A stretch of DNA of 64,000 nucleotides from Artocarpus heterophyllus (GCA_025403435.1 CM046350.1:24181661-24245660); one strand, 5' to 3'; positions 23,482-36,519 are shown, counted from the stretch's first letter. Translations and numbers: made by a program. The notes: generated by a model not told the origin, from the sequence alone.

Positions 23482-26275
23482 AAACAAATTTTTTATCTGT
23501 TCTGGATGGATGCAAAATAATCTATATTTTATCAAATCTAAGATGGACTTCTTGCTTAATGCTGAGATAAATGATAATGACTCAAAAAGACTTAAAACTT
23601 CTCACTCTAATAAGACTTATCTTTGGCATTTGCGCCTTGGCCATATTAACCTGAATAGGATTCAAAGGTTGGTAAGGGATGGACCTTTAAGTCACTTAAA
23701 GGTGGAATCTATACCTCAATGTGAATCTTGTTTGGAGGGTAAAATGACCAAAAGACCATACGTGTCTAAGGGCAATAGGGCCGAAGGGGTTCTAGAACTT
23801 GTGCATAGTGATGTTTGCGGACCAATGAACATCCGGGCACGAGGAGGGTATGAGTACTTTGTCACTTTTATTGACGATTACTCAAGATATGGGTATGTGT
23901 ACCTAATGCACCACAAAAGCCAAACTTATGATAAGTTCAGGGAGTTTCGGGCTGAAGTGGAAAAGCAATTAGGTAGACCCATAAAGGCACTTCGATCTGA
24001 TCGAGGTGGGGAATACCTTTCTGATGAGTTCTTGGGACACTTGTTAGAGAATGGGATTTTATCCCATTTGACTGCCTCGGGCACTCTGCAGCAGAATGGC
24101 ATAGCGGAGAGAAGGAATAGGACTTTGTTGGACATGATTCGGTCCATGATGAGTTATTCATCATTGCCTTTATCCTTTTGGGGATATGCACTACAAACCG
24201 CATGTTATCTTTTGAACAATGTGCCTTCAAAATTGGTCCCTAAAACTCCTCACGAGTTGTGGACAAGATGGAAGACATCCTTAAACCATATTCGTATACG
24301 GGGATGTCCAGCTCATGTCTTGTTTAAGGATCCGAATAAGTTGGAAGCACGTTCGGAAGTTTGCGTGTTTATAGGATATCCAAAAGGGACTAAAGGGGGT
24401 TATTTTTATAACCCTAAGGAAAATAAAGTCGTGGTTTCAACTAATGCGACTTTCCTTGAGGAGAGTTACATGGATGACTTTAAACCTCGAAGCAAAGTGG
24501 TGCTTGAGGAGTTAAGGGGTGATTCGTTCACTCCAGAGGTTCCGAACGAAACCATTCCGATCGGTGTAGAAAAACCAAACAAACCTGAACAACACTCTCA
24601 GGGGCTTCGGCGTAGTGGGAGGATCAGGTGTCAACCTAAAAAGTATATGTTCAATGGGGAGGTCTTCTTGGCTGAACCGGATGAACATGACAGGGATCCT
24701 TATACTTACGCAGAAGCTATGGAGGATGTTGATTCAAGACTCTGGACAGAGGCCATGAACATAGAGATGAAGTCTATGGAGACTAATCAGGTCTGGGAGC
24801 TTGTGGATCTTCCTGAAGGGGTAAAACCCATAGGGTGTAAGTGGATCTACAAGAGGAAAAGAGGAATGGATGGAAAGGTTGAAACCTTTAAGGCTAGACT
24901 GGTAGCTAAGGGTTATACGCAAAAGGAAGGAATCGATTATGAGGAAACCTTTTCGCCTGTAGCCATGCTTAAGTCCATCCGGATTCTCTTGTCCATAGCT
25001 GCCGCTCTCGAGTATGAGATTTGGCAGATGGATGTCAAGACGGCTTTTCTGAATGGCTATCTTGATGAGTCCATTTATATGGAACAACCAGACGGGTTCA
25101 AGGTCGCGGGTCAAGAGGGGAAGGTTTGTAAGCTGCTAAAGTCAATTTATGGACTTAAGCCGGCATCCCGTTCTTGGAACATAAGATTTGATCAAGTGAT
25201 CAAGACTTATGGGTTCTCACAAAATGTGGATGAACCATGTGTTTACAAACACATAAAGGATGGGAATGTGGTTTTTCTACTGCTATATGTAGATGACATT
25301 CTGCTAATTGGCAATGACGTTGGGGCGTTGTCATCGGTCAAATTATGGTTGACCAAGCAGTTTGACATGAAGGACTTAGGTGAGGCTAATTTTGTTCTCG
25401 GTATCTAGATCATTCGGGATAGGAAGAACAAAATGATAGCTTTGTAACAGGCCGGCTACATAGATAAAATTCTCAGGAGGTTTGCAATGCTGGATTCCAA
25501 GAAAGGTGGGCAACCATCTAGGTCTGGAATTACTCTTTCTAAGAAAGACTCTCCAAAGTCTTGTGAAGAAAGAGAATACATGAAGAAGGTGCCTTATGCT
25601 TCGGCAGTGGGTAGTCTCATGTATGCCATGCTTTGCACTCGACCGGATATTAGCTATGCGGTCGGGATTGTAAGTCGATTTCAGGCGGATCCAGGACCGA
25701 ACCATTGGGTTGCGGTAAAGCATATTTTCAAGTACCTGAGAAGGGCTCGAGGGTATATGCTTGTGTATTCGGGTGAGGACTTGACTCCTCTAGGATACAC
25801 TGATTCGGATTTTCAATCCTGTCTGGATTCTAGGAAATCGACTTCAGGGTTTGTGTTTACTCTGAGTGGCGGTGCCATCAGTTGGAGAAGTGCAAAGCAA
25901 GATTGCCCTTCAGATTCAACGATGGAGGCCGAGTATGTGGCAGTTAGTGATGCTTCGAAAGAAGCAGTGTGGCTCCACAAGTTCCTTGGGGATCTTGAGG
26001 TAGTTCTTGGTATGGATAAAGCGATATCACTGTATTATGATAACAGTGCAGCGGTAGCTAATGCTAAGGAACCAAGATTTCACAAGAAGAGTAAGCATAT
26101 TGATCAGAAGTATCATGTGATAAAGGAATTTGTTGAGGGCGGGCATGTCACGGTGTACAAGATCGCGTCAGAGGACAATTTAGCTGATCCATTTATGAAG
26201 ACACTTACTGGGAGAGTCTTCGAGAGGCATGTGGAAGCTATGGGGATGCGAAATTTGCTGTATTTACTCACTTAG
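23459..26275 (+). pseudogene. Element A integrase, reverse transcriptase and RNase H
   Basis: The integrase zinc domain (HLRLGHIN...CESCLEGK) is followed by the catalytic core ([28 protein letters not shown]). RT carries [12 protein letters not shown] and the catalytic [11 protein letters not shown]. The frame stops at TAG 25406-25408 and again at TAA 25445-25447, then reopens from 25487 with the RT end and RNase H (YTDSDF, DSRKSTSGF, EAEYVA, DNSAAVANAKEP). Apart from the two stops the frame is continuous, so this was a functional Ty1/copia pol until recently. Products would act in virus-like particles and, for integrase, in the nucleus. Confidence 0.95.
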
Positions 26276-26289
26276 TGCAAGTGGGAGAT
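26275..26289 (+). other. Element A polypurine tract
   Basis: 'gtgcaagtgggagat' directly precedes the 3' LTR start TGTTAG. AAGTGGGAGAT is the usual plus-strand priming site of plant copia elements. Confidence 0.85.
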
Positions 26290-28302
26290 TGTTAGACATG
26301 TACACCCTAAGGAGTAAAAATGTAATACATTTTTGGAGACATTTTTATCAATAAAGAATTTATTCATTTATATATACCAAATCTTGTCCTCTTTATGTTC
26401 ATATTTATTGAATGTATGATAAGCAAATAGTAGTCTGAGACTGTCAATCTAAACCTTAAGAATTGGGCATATGATGGGATGATTATGCGAAAGACATGAT
26501 TCTTAAGGTGACGGTTTAAAACATATGATCCGCAATCGAGGGAATAAAGTTGGGCGCTTTATTCATGTAAAGATTGTTATGTTGTCTATATCCCTTATGG
26601 GAGATGGTTTGTCTTGGCCGTCGGAGTTGGACTCCTTGAATGGAAACATTGGCACATTGTCATAGGTGACGATGTGTTGGATCAGGACATAAAGTGAATT
26701 GGTTTGGATTAATAATTCTGTCTTGGCAAATCGATTCACTTTAGACAGTCATTTGTATTGTATCTTAATCCTGAGATGAATAGTGGGCCCGTTGTCTCGA
26801 CTTGTGTCTTTTGATGTACCAATGGGTGACTCTCACATCTCTATAGTGGTATGCATGCTGGTACGTTGGAGGCATGACTCTTAATAGCGTAGACTTGTTA
26901 TTCATAGATATGGAATCCATAGCTCCTCTTTAGGAGTAATGATATCCTCTTATATGCGTTGTTCTATAATTGGAAAACTAGAGCGCTCAACCATTTGGAT
27001 ACATAGGTGTAACCGAATGGTATACTATCTTTGGATGGTAAGTTTTCCAATGGTGAGACAATGGAACGTAAGATAAAATTAATCGGGAAGGTAAGACAGA
27101 ACTTGTCCTTAAGCCGATTATGGATTATCATATGGGGATACGATGCACTATGATATGTCATGGAGACTTAGCTACACGAGCTTCGTAATTCTATAAAGTT
27201 TGAGAGTACAGCTCCAAGCTTTTAGTGGAGTAGTGTTGGAGTTGATAATTGTGAAATATATATATGGGATATTGGGTTTCATAATTATCATAAGCTTGAA
27301 CTTTATAGGTCCATTTTGGTCCCCTTTGCTAGCTCACGAAGTCCTTTAACGACACGGCGTGCTTTTCCAATAATTGGTGACTTATGTCGGATTTATCAGA
27401 TTGGTTTAAAATGTGTAAGAATCAAATAATTCATGTCTGTTTATCGTTGAATTAATTTTGTAAGAAATTAGTTCAAGATAAACTTGTTAAATTATTGCGA
27501 TCAGATAATTCTTGTCTGTTTATCGGTTGTTTTAATTTTGGTCAAAATTAGAACAAGATAAACTTGTAGAATTTTTGTGAATTGATTTATTTTCTTAGAG
27601 ATTATCTTGATAAAGTTTGTTTTGATCAGATAACTTCTCTATTGGGTTATTTGAATCAAAACTGAGACTTTATCCTTTAGAATCTCGGGTGGAAAATAAA
27701 AGATTCGCGGAGATTTTTTCTAGGGAGTTCGGCCTGCCGGATGACGTGTTCGGCCTGCCGAACTGGCCTGTTCGGCCTGCCGATCAGCGGTAGATAAGAT
27801 TACGCGTTTTCACCCAGATCTTATTAGATATTGATCCGAACTTGATTCTGTTTCGAGTTTTTAAGACCTAATCTGATATGGACTGACCCTAGGACCAATA
27901 GGTATAAAAAGGGAGTGAGTCTCATGATTTACTCAGATCAATTTGAGAGATTAAGAGTGATACTCTTCTAGTGAGCATCTGAAAACTCCCTGAGAGCTTT
28001 TGTTCACAAATCACGAGCACTAGCTTTGGGTTCTCTTTGTTGGTTGGAAGGAGAGTCACCGGTGGAAGAGCTGTACGTGTGAGCCCACACTCACTCCGGT
28101 TGTGGATAGAGAATAGCAAAGAAGACCAGTTGGTTGAGGCTCTTCTGGAACGTTACTTCTCTACACGGGTTGCGGAGGTTCTTCGGCACACTGAGGTTAG
28201 TAAGATCTGTTTAATTTATACATATAACATGTCAAACTTGTGTTTTGAAAATTATTTTGATGAAAAATTTTTAAAATTTCGCTGCGCACTTTGTTTCCAA
28301 CA
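26290..28302 (+). repeat. Element A 3' LTR
   Basis: 2013 bp, matching the 5' LTR throughout. The main structural difference is an extra GC-rich unit: TTCGGCCTGCCG occurs at 27728-27739, 27749-27760 and 27771-27782. The TATA box is at 27903-27910. Confidence 0.95.
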
Positions 28303-28307
28303 GTAAA

Positions 28308-28760
28308 AAGAATGGTGAGTAAGAAGAGAAATCAACTAATAGTTAGCCAATTAAATCAAGTACAAACAAGTGAAACTTCAGTTTCTATAATCTAGTCAAC
28401 ACACCAATGAAATTGCACCATTTTGCATAGTTTCCATTCTAATAAAATTTAGCTATGGTCAAGGTATAAATAGAAAAAACAATTAGTTTAGAATGCAATT
28501 ATAATGAAAAAATAAATTCCAATAAATTTGTAACTATTTAACATACCAATCTTCCTTAACTGAGAAATCAAGCTTTTCATTGCAACTAGGACTTTTAAAA
28601 CATGTTAAACCATATATTAATAATTCAATATCATATTCAATGAATATAAGCACATTTATGCATGATTCAATCTTAAAAATAATAAGTACTCATCTTCAGA
28701 AAAATATGCTTCCTATACGCTCATATTTAAATAATGTGTGTTCACTAAATGCATAGATAG
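28308..28760. other. Flank of element A, probably element C LTR continuation
   Basis: AT-rich, no coding signal. By position it should continue the sequence interrupted at 18665. I cannot place the end of the C LTR. Confidence 0.3.
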
Positions 28761-29759
28761 GCAAGATGCCTATTTTTGGCTAATTGTGAGTTAATTGTGC
28801 ATTACAATTAAAATTTTGAAAATACCAAGATTGTCCTTCCTAATCTATGTTAAATTTTCTTTTAAATAAAAATTAACTAAAAACTTATATAAAAAATTTT
28901 AAATATTCAAAAAATATTTCAATCACACAAATGCTTTAATCATTTTGAAAGTTTTTAATCTTCTAAGATTTTATTTAAAATTTTGGTTTAAAAATGTTTT
29001 AGATTGTATTTAATAAGGGTTAAGAAGGGTAATCTTGCCATTGTAAAAAAATTAATTGCTCTACAAGATATTTTGAGTCTGATTTCATAAATAGAGGGAG
29101 TGTTTTGCATAATAAAAGGGGAAACGTGCACATAAACAAAATGTAAAAGTTTTAGTATTATTCCTTTAAAAAAAAGAAATAAAACAAAGGCTATGGCTCT
29201 AATCCGACAATCAGAGCGATGCGACTCTTATGTGGTAGATATAGGTATAATACATAAAAAGAACTCTTATTTTGGCCCCAGAGGGTAGCAGTCTAGACAC
29301 TCGCAAAGGGTGCCCCCTGCAAAGTAAATTAGTCCCTATACCACTTTTTTGGGTTTAATATTGTCTTTTAGCACTTTTTCACTGCTAGATTCACACCATT
29401 TTGTTGAGTAAAGTCTAAATTACCCTTAACCACACTCACACATGAATCTAAAGTAATTGCTAGCCTCTTGCCCTTTCTCTTCTCTTACTCACTTTCTCTC
29501 TCTTCAAAAGTTGAACATCTAGTGATCTCTGTCACCTTCCCTATCGCGAGGCTACATCAATCACCATTGCCAACTACCTCTCTGATGAGGTAGGTTTATG
29601 CCATCGAACATCCTCCATTACACTAATCATCACAAAGTTGCATATCTCTACCAATCTCAAACACCTTGCACACAATGCCGATCATTTTTGGTTGTTGTCA
29701 ACTTCGATTCCAAGCGACAATCGAGCCACCATTGTGTGATAAGCTTGTGATGATTTTCC
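28760..29759. repeat. Compound dispersed repeat, copy 1 (with empty site)
   Basis: 28760-29160 is an AT-rich MITE-like segment and 29160-29759 a second segment. Together they match 32040-33067 plus 42120-42600 by eye, with shared landmarks 'taattgctc...catctattttg', 'gaaataaaa...aggct', 'gtgccccct' and 'aaccacactca'. The GCAGT at 29288-29292 is the position where the LOG-carrying element inserted in copy 2. Copy 1 is cut on the right by a truncated copia element at 29760. No coding potential recognised. Confidence 0.75.
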
Positions 29760-31915
29760 TGTTAGACTTAATGCCCTAAGGGCTAAATAATGTTATTGTT
29801 TTTGTGATATTTTGTCAATAAAGAATTTATTAATTATGTCATATATCAATATTTTCCTCCTTATGTTTGTTTATGATGAGTGTATGATAAGCAAATTAAA
29901 ATCTGAGACTGTTATTTTAAACCATTAAGATCATACATATGATGGAAAGAATATGCGAAAGACATGAGTCTTATAATGATAATCTAAATGTAAAGGTCCA
30001 CAATCAAGTGAATAAAATTACACTCTTTATTCATGGTAGAAATTACTAGGTTGTATGCATCCCTAATAAAAGATGACTTGTTTTGGCCATCGTAGTTGGA
30101 ACTTGGTGAGTAGAGGCATTGGCATATTGTCATTGGTGACAATATATTAGATCGAGACTAAAGATGAATTGGTTGAGTTAATAATTTCATTTGAATAAAT
30201 CAACTCACTTTAGACAACTGTGTGTATTGCATCATAATTTTGAAATGGATCAATGGGTCTATATTCTTGACTTATGAATTTTGATATAACAAAATGTGAC
30301 ATGCTAAATTATATGAAAGTACGAATGTTAGTACATTAAAGATATGACTCTTGAATAATCTGGACTTGTTATTTATAAATATAAAATCTATAGCTTTTTA
30401 TTAGAGTTAACAATGTTCTCTTATAAACATTATCTTGAAATTGAAAAATTGGAGCGCTCAGCTATTTGAATTCATTTGTGTGACTAATGGTTTACTATTT
30501 GTATTGGTTATAAATAGTAAGTATTCCAATGGTAAGATAATGGAACATAAGATAAAAATAGTCAGGAAGGTAAAACAAAACTTGTCCTCAAGCCAAGTAT
30601 GGATATCCTATGGGGATGTTACATATCATGATATGATATGTCATAGACAAAACTTATTAGAATTTAGTATATAGTTCAAGAGTGCAGCTTTAAGCTTTTA
30701 ATGGAGTAGCATTAGAGTTGATAATTGTAAAATGAGCGTGTATGAGACATGTCATTTTATAATTGTAGAAGCTTGATCTATATATAATCATTAGGTCTCC
30801 TTTGCTAGCTCATATATTTTCCTAATACGATACATCATGTTTTTCTTACAAATTGGTATTTTATGTTAATTTTACAATTGGTTTAGGTTTGGTTGCTTGG
30901 ATTGTAATAATTCATGTAAGTTTGTTAGTTGAATTAATTCAAGATAAACATGTCGAATTATTTGTGTTTTTTTATTTGATGTGCGATTATTACAATATGA
31001 TTATTGTAATCAAGTAATTACTACAATGGGTTTATTTGAATTAAAACTAAAACTTATAAAAAATTCTTAGATCAAATAAAATAAGGTAGTGTCCAATCAG
31101 GTAACAATTGGTTGACCAGTGGCTTGGACCAGACTACCGGTGTGATTAAGTCACAAGAGGTAGCTCTCTAACCTTAACTGATTGGTTGGGTGACGCGATT
31201 TTTGACCCAAAAACAAATTTAAAAACCTTTTTTGAGTAGAATTGATGCCCTACTAGCCACTATACATAGGCAACTTATTCCTACAATTTGGTACATCACT
31301 AGAGAAATTTGGAGAGTTTTCTAGAAAGAGAAACTTTAAAACTCCCATAGAATTATCATTCAATGTCATGATCAATAATTCTTTGTTTGCTCTTGTGGTT
31401 TAAAGGAGTTGCCAAGAAGATTGAATGACGTATGCCCACTCGTACTCCGATCGTGGAAAATAGAATAGCAAAGAAGATCAGTTAGTGGAGGGTCTTTTAT
31501 ACGTAATTCTCTTGTAGCAGTTCTGCATAATTAATTCAATCAGAAGTGTGGTTATCAGTCTTCTAAAGGTACGAAAGTCTAAGATTAATTTACGGTATAT
31601 AGCATCTCTAAGTCAATTCTATGAAACTTTATTTAAAAATTTAAAAATTTCGTTGCATAACCATTTCTCAACAATTAGTATTAGAGCCATGGTTTTGGAG
31701 TTTATGATTATGCTATGTATATAAATTATGTGATCTTAAAAATTGTCCTATGCTTGAATTGAAATTTTTAGAGAGTTAATACTTCAGGTTTCCACATATT
31801 ATTTTGTTATCATGAGGTTATGTGGTGAATTATGTTAATTATTTGTTTCATTAATTAACTTTATCGTTTCTTAAAGGTTAGAATGATTGTATCTAAGTTT
31901 TTTTCATGAAACCTA
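29760..31915 (+). mobile_element. Truncated copia element related to A: LTR, PBS and leader
   Basis: The LTR (29760-31673) starts TGTTAGACTTA, ends TCAACA and follows the element A LTR block by block ('caataaagaatttatt', 'ctgagactgt', 'gctagctca'), with heavy divergence. A mutated PBS (TTAGTATTAGAGCC) follows at 31675-31688. Leader sequence similar to element A's ('tatgcttgaattgaa') continues to about 31915. No gag or pol follows. It lacks the GC-rich units of element A's LTR. Confidence 0.8.
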
Positions 31916-33067
31916 ATTACCCTATAAAAATAACACTAAAACCCAATTTCAATTATTATAAAAAAAACCACATCTAAAAAAAAGCCAACAAAAAAACTAA
32001 TATACAATTTCAATTATAAGAAAAAAAAAAAGAAATACTCAAAAGGCTTGTATACTTTGTCTAAAAACTATTTTTATCCCTCTTATTATACAAATACTTA
32101 AAACACTCATTGTGTTCATAAAAACACTCAAAATATCACCTAAAGTAATTAAATTTTCAAAATATCGATTTTATGCTTCCAAAACACTCAAATTAAAAAG
32201 TTTAAAATGATTGAAGCATGTATTTTGTCTAAATACCTTTTTACCCCTCTTATATATAAAAACACTCAAAATATCACCTGAAACAATTAAATTTTTGAAA
32301 TATAATATTACACTTCCCAATTGATGTTAAATGTTGTTTTAAATATGAATTAATTAAAAAATTAAATTAAAAATTAATATATTCAAATAAAAATTTCAAT
32401 CAAGCAAATGCTTCAATAATTTTAAAAGTATTTAATTTCTCTAGATTGATTTTATTTAATACTTTGGTTTAGAAATGTTTTAAATTGTACTTAATAAAAG
32501 TTGGGAAGCATAATCTTGTCATTTAAAAAAAAATTAATTGCTCCACCATCTATTTTGGCCCCAATTTCACAAACAAAGGGGTATTTTGCATAACAAAAGG
32601 GTAAGTGTATAAAAACATGCGAAAAATTGGAGGGATTTTTAAAAATGACCTTTTGAAAAAAAAAAATTTGGTCAATGACCTCTTTTTTTTTTAACAGTTT
32701 TTGGCACAAAAAAAAAGGCTTTTTAGACATCAAAACGGTTCTAGTTTTTTTTTTCATCCTGTTGAGGTTTCTTATCCTGCTACAATTATTTTTCTTTTTT
32801 TTTTTGAAAAAAACTGGGACAGTTTACCTGCACAGAAAAGCGTGTTTTTTTGGTTCCAAAAAAAAAAGGGGACTTTTACTCAATTTGAAATTTTTTTTTT
32901 GCCCTTTTGTCAAAATCATCCGAAAATTTGCTTATTATTCCTACAAAAAAAGAAATAAAATAGAGGCTTTGGCTTCAATTCGGCAGTGGGATTGGTGTAC
33001 CACCTATGTCATAGATACAAGTACAATACATAAAGAGCACTCTTATTTGGCTCGATGGAGCAGCAGT
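31916..33067. repeat. Compound dispersed repeat, copy 2, left part
   Basis: 32040-32640 matches 28760-29140 and about 32930-33067 matches 29165-29292. Between them lies a homopolymer-rich insert (about 32640-32925, many A and T runs) that copy 1 lacks. The 141-aa and 88-aa ORFs crossing this insert are low-complexity Lys/Phe-rich frames and are not credible genes. The sequence ends at GCAGT (33063-33067), the left TSD of the next element, and continues at 42120. Confidence 0.65.
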
Positions 33068-35227
33068 TGGTCTCGCGTCTATTTACGCATTTTAAACTAA
33101 CCTCAAGTATAAGGTTGTCTCAAGTAATATTTTCTCGGTGAATCCGAGGTCGAACCCACAAGGAAGGATTTATTCAGTTCTAGTACATGTATTATATTAA
33201 CTTTTTCTTTTTATTTAAACTGAAAAATTTGAGGATTAATATTTATTATTCACAGAATGTATTTACAATATTTACACATTTTTTTTACAACATTTTTCAT
33301 TTTTAGATTTTGATAATAAGAAACTTTAATAACAAGAAATGCAATTAATAACTTAAGCAAAGTAACAACAATAATAATGACAATTTAAAGAAGTGAAACA
33401 GCAATAATAACAGGGCTGAGGTTCAAAGGTTCCGTTCTGACAATTATCTTTAATATATTTTAGTTTCTCTTTTTATTTATTAGTTAGTTTAAGTATGCAC
33501 TATGCCATCCTATGTCGACAATAAATTAAGAATTACCAAGCATTTACTGTGCCATTCTATGTCTATAATGCAGCAAAAACACAACTTAATAAATAAGCAG
33601 CATTTCAACATAACTTAACTAAAATAACAACCAAGATAGTGAGTTAAGCATTTACCGAGCCATTCTCTGTCTACGAGTAATCAAGGTCCTCCCAAGCATT
33701 ATCCGTGCCAGTCTATGTCGTCGATAAATCAAAACCGTGATTTTGGCAGAGTTCTAGTTAAGACAATATTGAAATTCTAGGTTTTCTAAGAGAATATTTT
33801 GGCATTACAACAGCTTAGAAAACTAAGAAAAACCAAAAATATTTAAGATAATTTTGCCAGAATTTTCCCCTCTCCCCTCAGCTAAAAGGAAATTTAGAAA
33901 GACATAATTAATAAAGTACTACTAATATTATTAAACATAATTTTTACAACATAAACTAGAAAATATTTTACAAGAAACTAGACTGAAAACTAAAATAAAA
34001 ACTAGACTATAACTATTATAACAGCATTTTTATGCTGCGGAAGGCTCTCTCAACTGAGGCAAAAGCCTCAGTATTTATAGTGATTCGAGATTGCAAACGT
34101 CCATTGCTATTTAATGATCTTCACTGTTGAAAGTTGACAATTTTCAATTATTTGCTTCTTCTCTTCCTCGCGCTGCAGCTAGCCTTCTCGCTCTGAAATT
34201 TTATTTTTCTTCTTTTCCCTTGCTGAGAGTTGTTCTTCATTATGGGTTTTAGCCTTTGGGATTCTGTGTGACGCAGATCATGACAAGACCATAATGGACT
34301 GATCGTGTCTGTTAATCGCACGATCCAACGGCTGTCAGATGCTCGTAAATTGGGCCTAAGTGGGACCAGTGAAAGCGCAATTATAGACCGTCAGATTGGT
34401 CTCGGTATTCGCATCGAATGGCTGAGAGAGAGGCTGCATGTGGTCATGACCGCACGCGATCCAAGACTGTCTGAGACACCCCACTGACACGCTGCAGCTT
34501 GTCGGCGCGTGCGTTATATCTCGACACGTGGACCGCACTTTGAGATTTCGCTGACGCACCGAATGACGCGTTGACACGCGTCTCTTCCTCGGACGGCTGA
34601 GATTGATTTGGCAGTGAATCCAACGGCTCCCATGATGCCACGTGTCCTCTACATTTTGAAATTCAAATTTTTCAAAGATTTTTGATGCATTTGATGTCCG
34701 ATTTTATCCGTTTTGGTGTCGTTTTGCTCCGTTTTTCCTCCAGATTTCAAATCTAAAATTACAAACATACTAATATTAATTATTTTACAACCTTAATATT
34801 TATTAAAAATATTTATTTTAGAATAAAACACACAAAAATAGATAAAAACCCTTAAAATTTCCAGTCTCTTGCGGTTGAGCACAGATATAATTTTTATGAC
34901 TTGGAAATATTTTTTAAAAATTACTAAAAATATAATAAGACATATTTATAGACTTAAAACACACTACCAAACACACTAACACTCAAAATAAAATAACCGC
35001 ATTACTTTTACGGTTTTGACTATTTACAGACTAGACACTTATTTAACACACCAAAATGACTCTAATAATAAAAGCACACTAAAAACGCATTTTTAATCAT
35101 ATTTTCACACCAAGACATAAAAATACTTATTAACACAAAATGCTAATAATTAGAGGATTTAATGAGAAATAAAAGCGTAAACAAATTATTTAAGCTTTAG
35201 AAAATGTACACTTTTATAGTCTCATCA
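33068..35227 (-). repeat. LOG element 3' LTR
   Basis: Near-identical to 39952-42119. The clearest difference is near 34510, where the other copy has about a dozen extra bases. A TATA-like box (minus-strand TATAAATA, 34072-34079) is followed at once by a 7-bp-stem hairpin (34054-34071). Two G-box cores CACGTG (34525-34530, 34639-34644) lie upstream in U3. The ORFs at 34305-34641 are repeated in the other LTR and are shadows of GC-rich U3. Confidence 0.95.
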
Positions 35228-35242
35228 CACCCCCCAACCAGC
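35228..35242 (-). other. LOG element polypurine tract
   Basis: On the minus strand, GGTTGGGGGGTG abuts the 3' LTR start (TGATGAGAC). A G-run immediately upstream of a 3' LTR is the expected plus-strand primer. Confidence 0.75.
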
Positions 35243-36462
35243 TTATTGCTAGTCTCTAGCAACTAAAGCGATAAAACTTAAAACAATTAAAAGATTTTTT
35301 TTTTTTTTTAAACTTGCGATTACTCACTGATTTTTCTCAGGGTTTATCTCATATTCATGCCTCAAAGTAAAGATGCAAACACTAATTAAGTTATGATTCA
35401 TGTCTAGAGTTTGTCAATTATTTAAGATGAATTTTTCCCTATGTGTGTGTGAATTTCTATTACTAATCAATGCATATTAACTAGATAAATTTATATTAAT
35501 ATATCTTAATTTATTTAAATAAATTCTTATAAATTTGTTTTTCATCCCTCTCTCCACTAATGTAGAATAACACCTTGTTAAAGACCTTTAGGACTTTATT
35601 CAGCTTGTAATGTAAGGCTTGGGTCAAAGGTATGATGGAAGATATATTTGAGGCTTAGTTCACCCATAAGACACTTACAAAAATCCCGAACCTTTAAAAT
35701 GTACAATTCAATTCTCAAAGTTTACAATCCCAAACTCGAAATGAAATTTCCTTTGTCAACCACTTTTTATTAATCTTTCTTCTTCTTCTTTTTTTTTTTT
35801 TTGATCTTTTTGTTTTTGTTTTTGTTTTTGTTTTTGTTTTTTTGTTTTTTTTAATAACTGAAGAGTTACGTACATATTTTACAGAGGTAGCAGATATTCC
35901 TAACTCCTCCTAACCTCATAAACCTGAATTCACTTGAAAGAACAGATGTCTTATGAGTGAAAGGTACAAGAAAAGGATTATGAATTAAAAAGGCTAGGCT
36001 AAATATATGGGTAACAAAGAAAATAGAAAATTAAGCACAACGAGGTGACTAGGGATATAAAATGTAAACAGGTTAGCTTTAAAGGCTCAAACGATCCAAA
36101 GATGGCCTAAATTATATCTATAACTTAGTGTTATCTAGGATTTCGTCTCAAGAGGGATTTAAACAAGTTATAAGATTTTATAAAAATAAACCAAATTATA
36201 CTAACATAAACAGTCTCTAAATTAATATAACAAATCATAGTGCAAGATTAAGTGTTTAAATTTTGGAAAAATTTCATCCTAAACATATGGCAAACTAAAG
36301 AAACTAACATAAACTTAAATAATATTTAAACTTTGCCTTAAGTCATGGAATGATATAATCTTGATATCGTCAATGGACAGGAGGCAAATCACCAAAAAAA
36401 ATTTAGATTTTTTTTTTAATTTTTTTTTGAATGCAATGCAAACACACAGTTTTTACAATCAT
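35243..36462. other. LOG element 3' non-coding region
   Basis: No coding signal over about 1.2 kb. It contains a (TTTTTG)n run at about 35808-35850 and long T tracts. It lies between the last hairpin and the polypurine tract. The part nearest the LTR is similar to element B at 5284-5320. Confidence 0.6.
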
Positions 36463-36514
36463 GTAGAAACACGTTTCAAGAATGCTAGTCACTCCATTAC
36501 TCAGCTATTTCTAC
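36463..36514 (-). other. Hairpin motif copy 1 (after LOG ORF)
   Basis: Arms GTAGAAA (36463-36469) and TTTCTAC (36508-36514) are perfectly complementary. Inside are the blocks 'acgtttcaagaa' and 'ttactcagct'. In the minus-strand RNA this reads stem, GCUGAGUAA, variable part, UUGAAACGU, stem. Confidence 0.8.
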
Positions 36515-36519
36515 CAAGG

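Larger units (their letters stand above)
18661..28307 (+). mobile_element. Element A: full-length Ty1/copia retrotransposon with TSDs
   Basis: LTRs at 18666-20657 and 26290-28302 are flanked by identical 5-bp TSDs GTAAA (18661-18665, 28303-28307). Both LTRs begin TGTTAGACATG and end CCAACA. A tRNA-Met PBS, gag, zinc knuckle, protease, integrase, RT and RNase H follow in copia order, then a polypurine tract. The coding frame has three nonsense codons and one frameshift, so this copy is not autonomous. The LTRs are highly similar, with scattered differences and one small array-number change. Confidence 0.97.

Noticed and set aside
32491..33100. ORFs of 88, 85 and 141 aa
   Set aside because: They run through poly-A/T tracts, give Lys/Phe low-complexity protein and lie in a repeat. 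No family motif.
34305..34641. ORFs of 60-73 aa, repeated at 41189-41538
   Set aside because: They lie in the U3 of the LOG element LTRs and differ in frame and length between the two copies.
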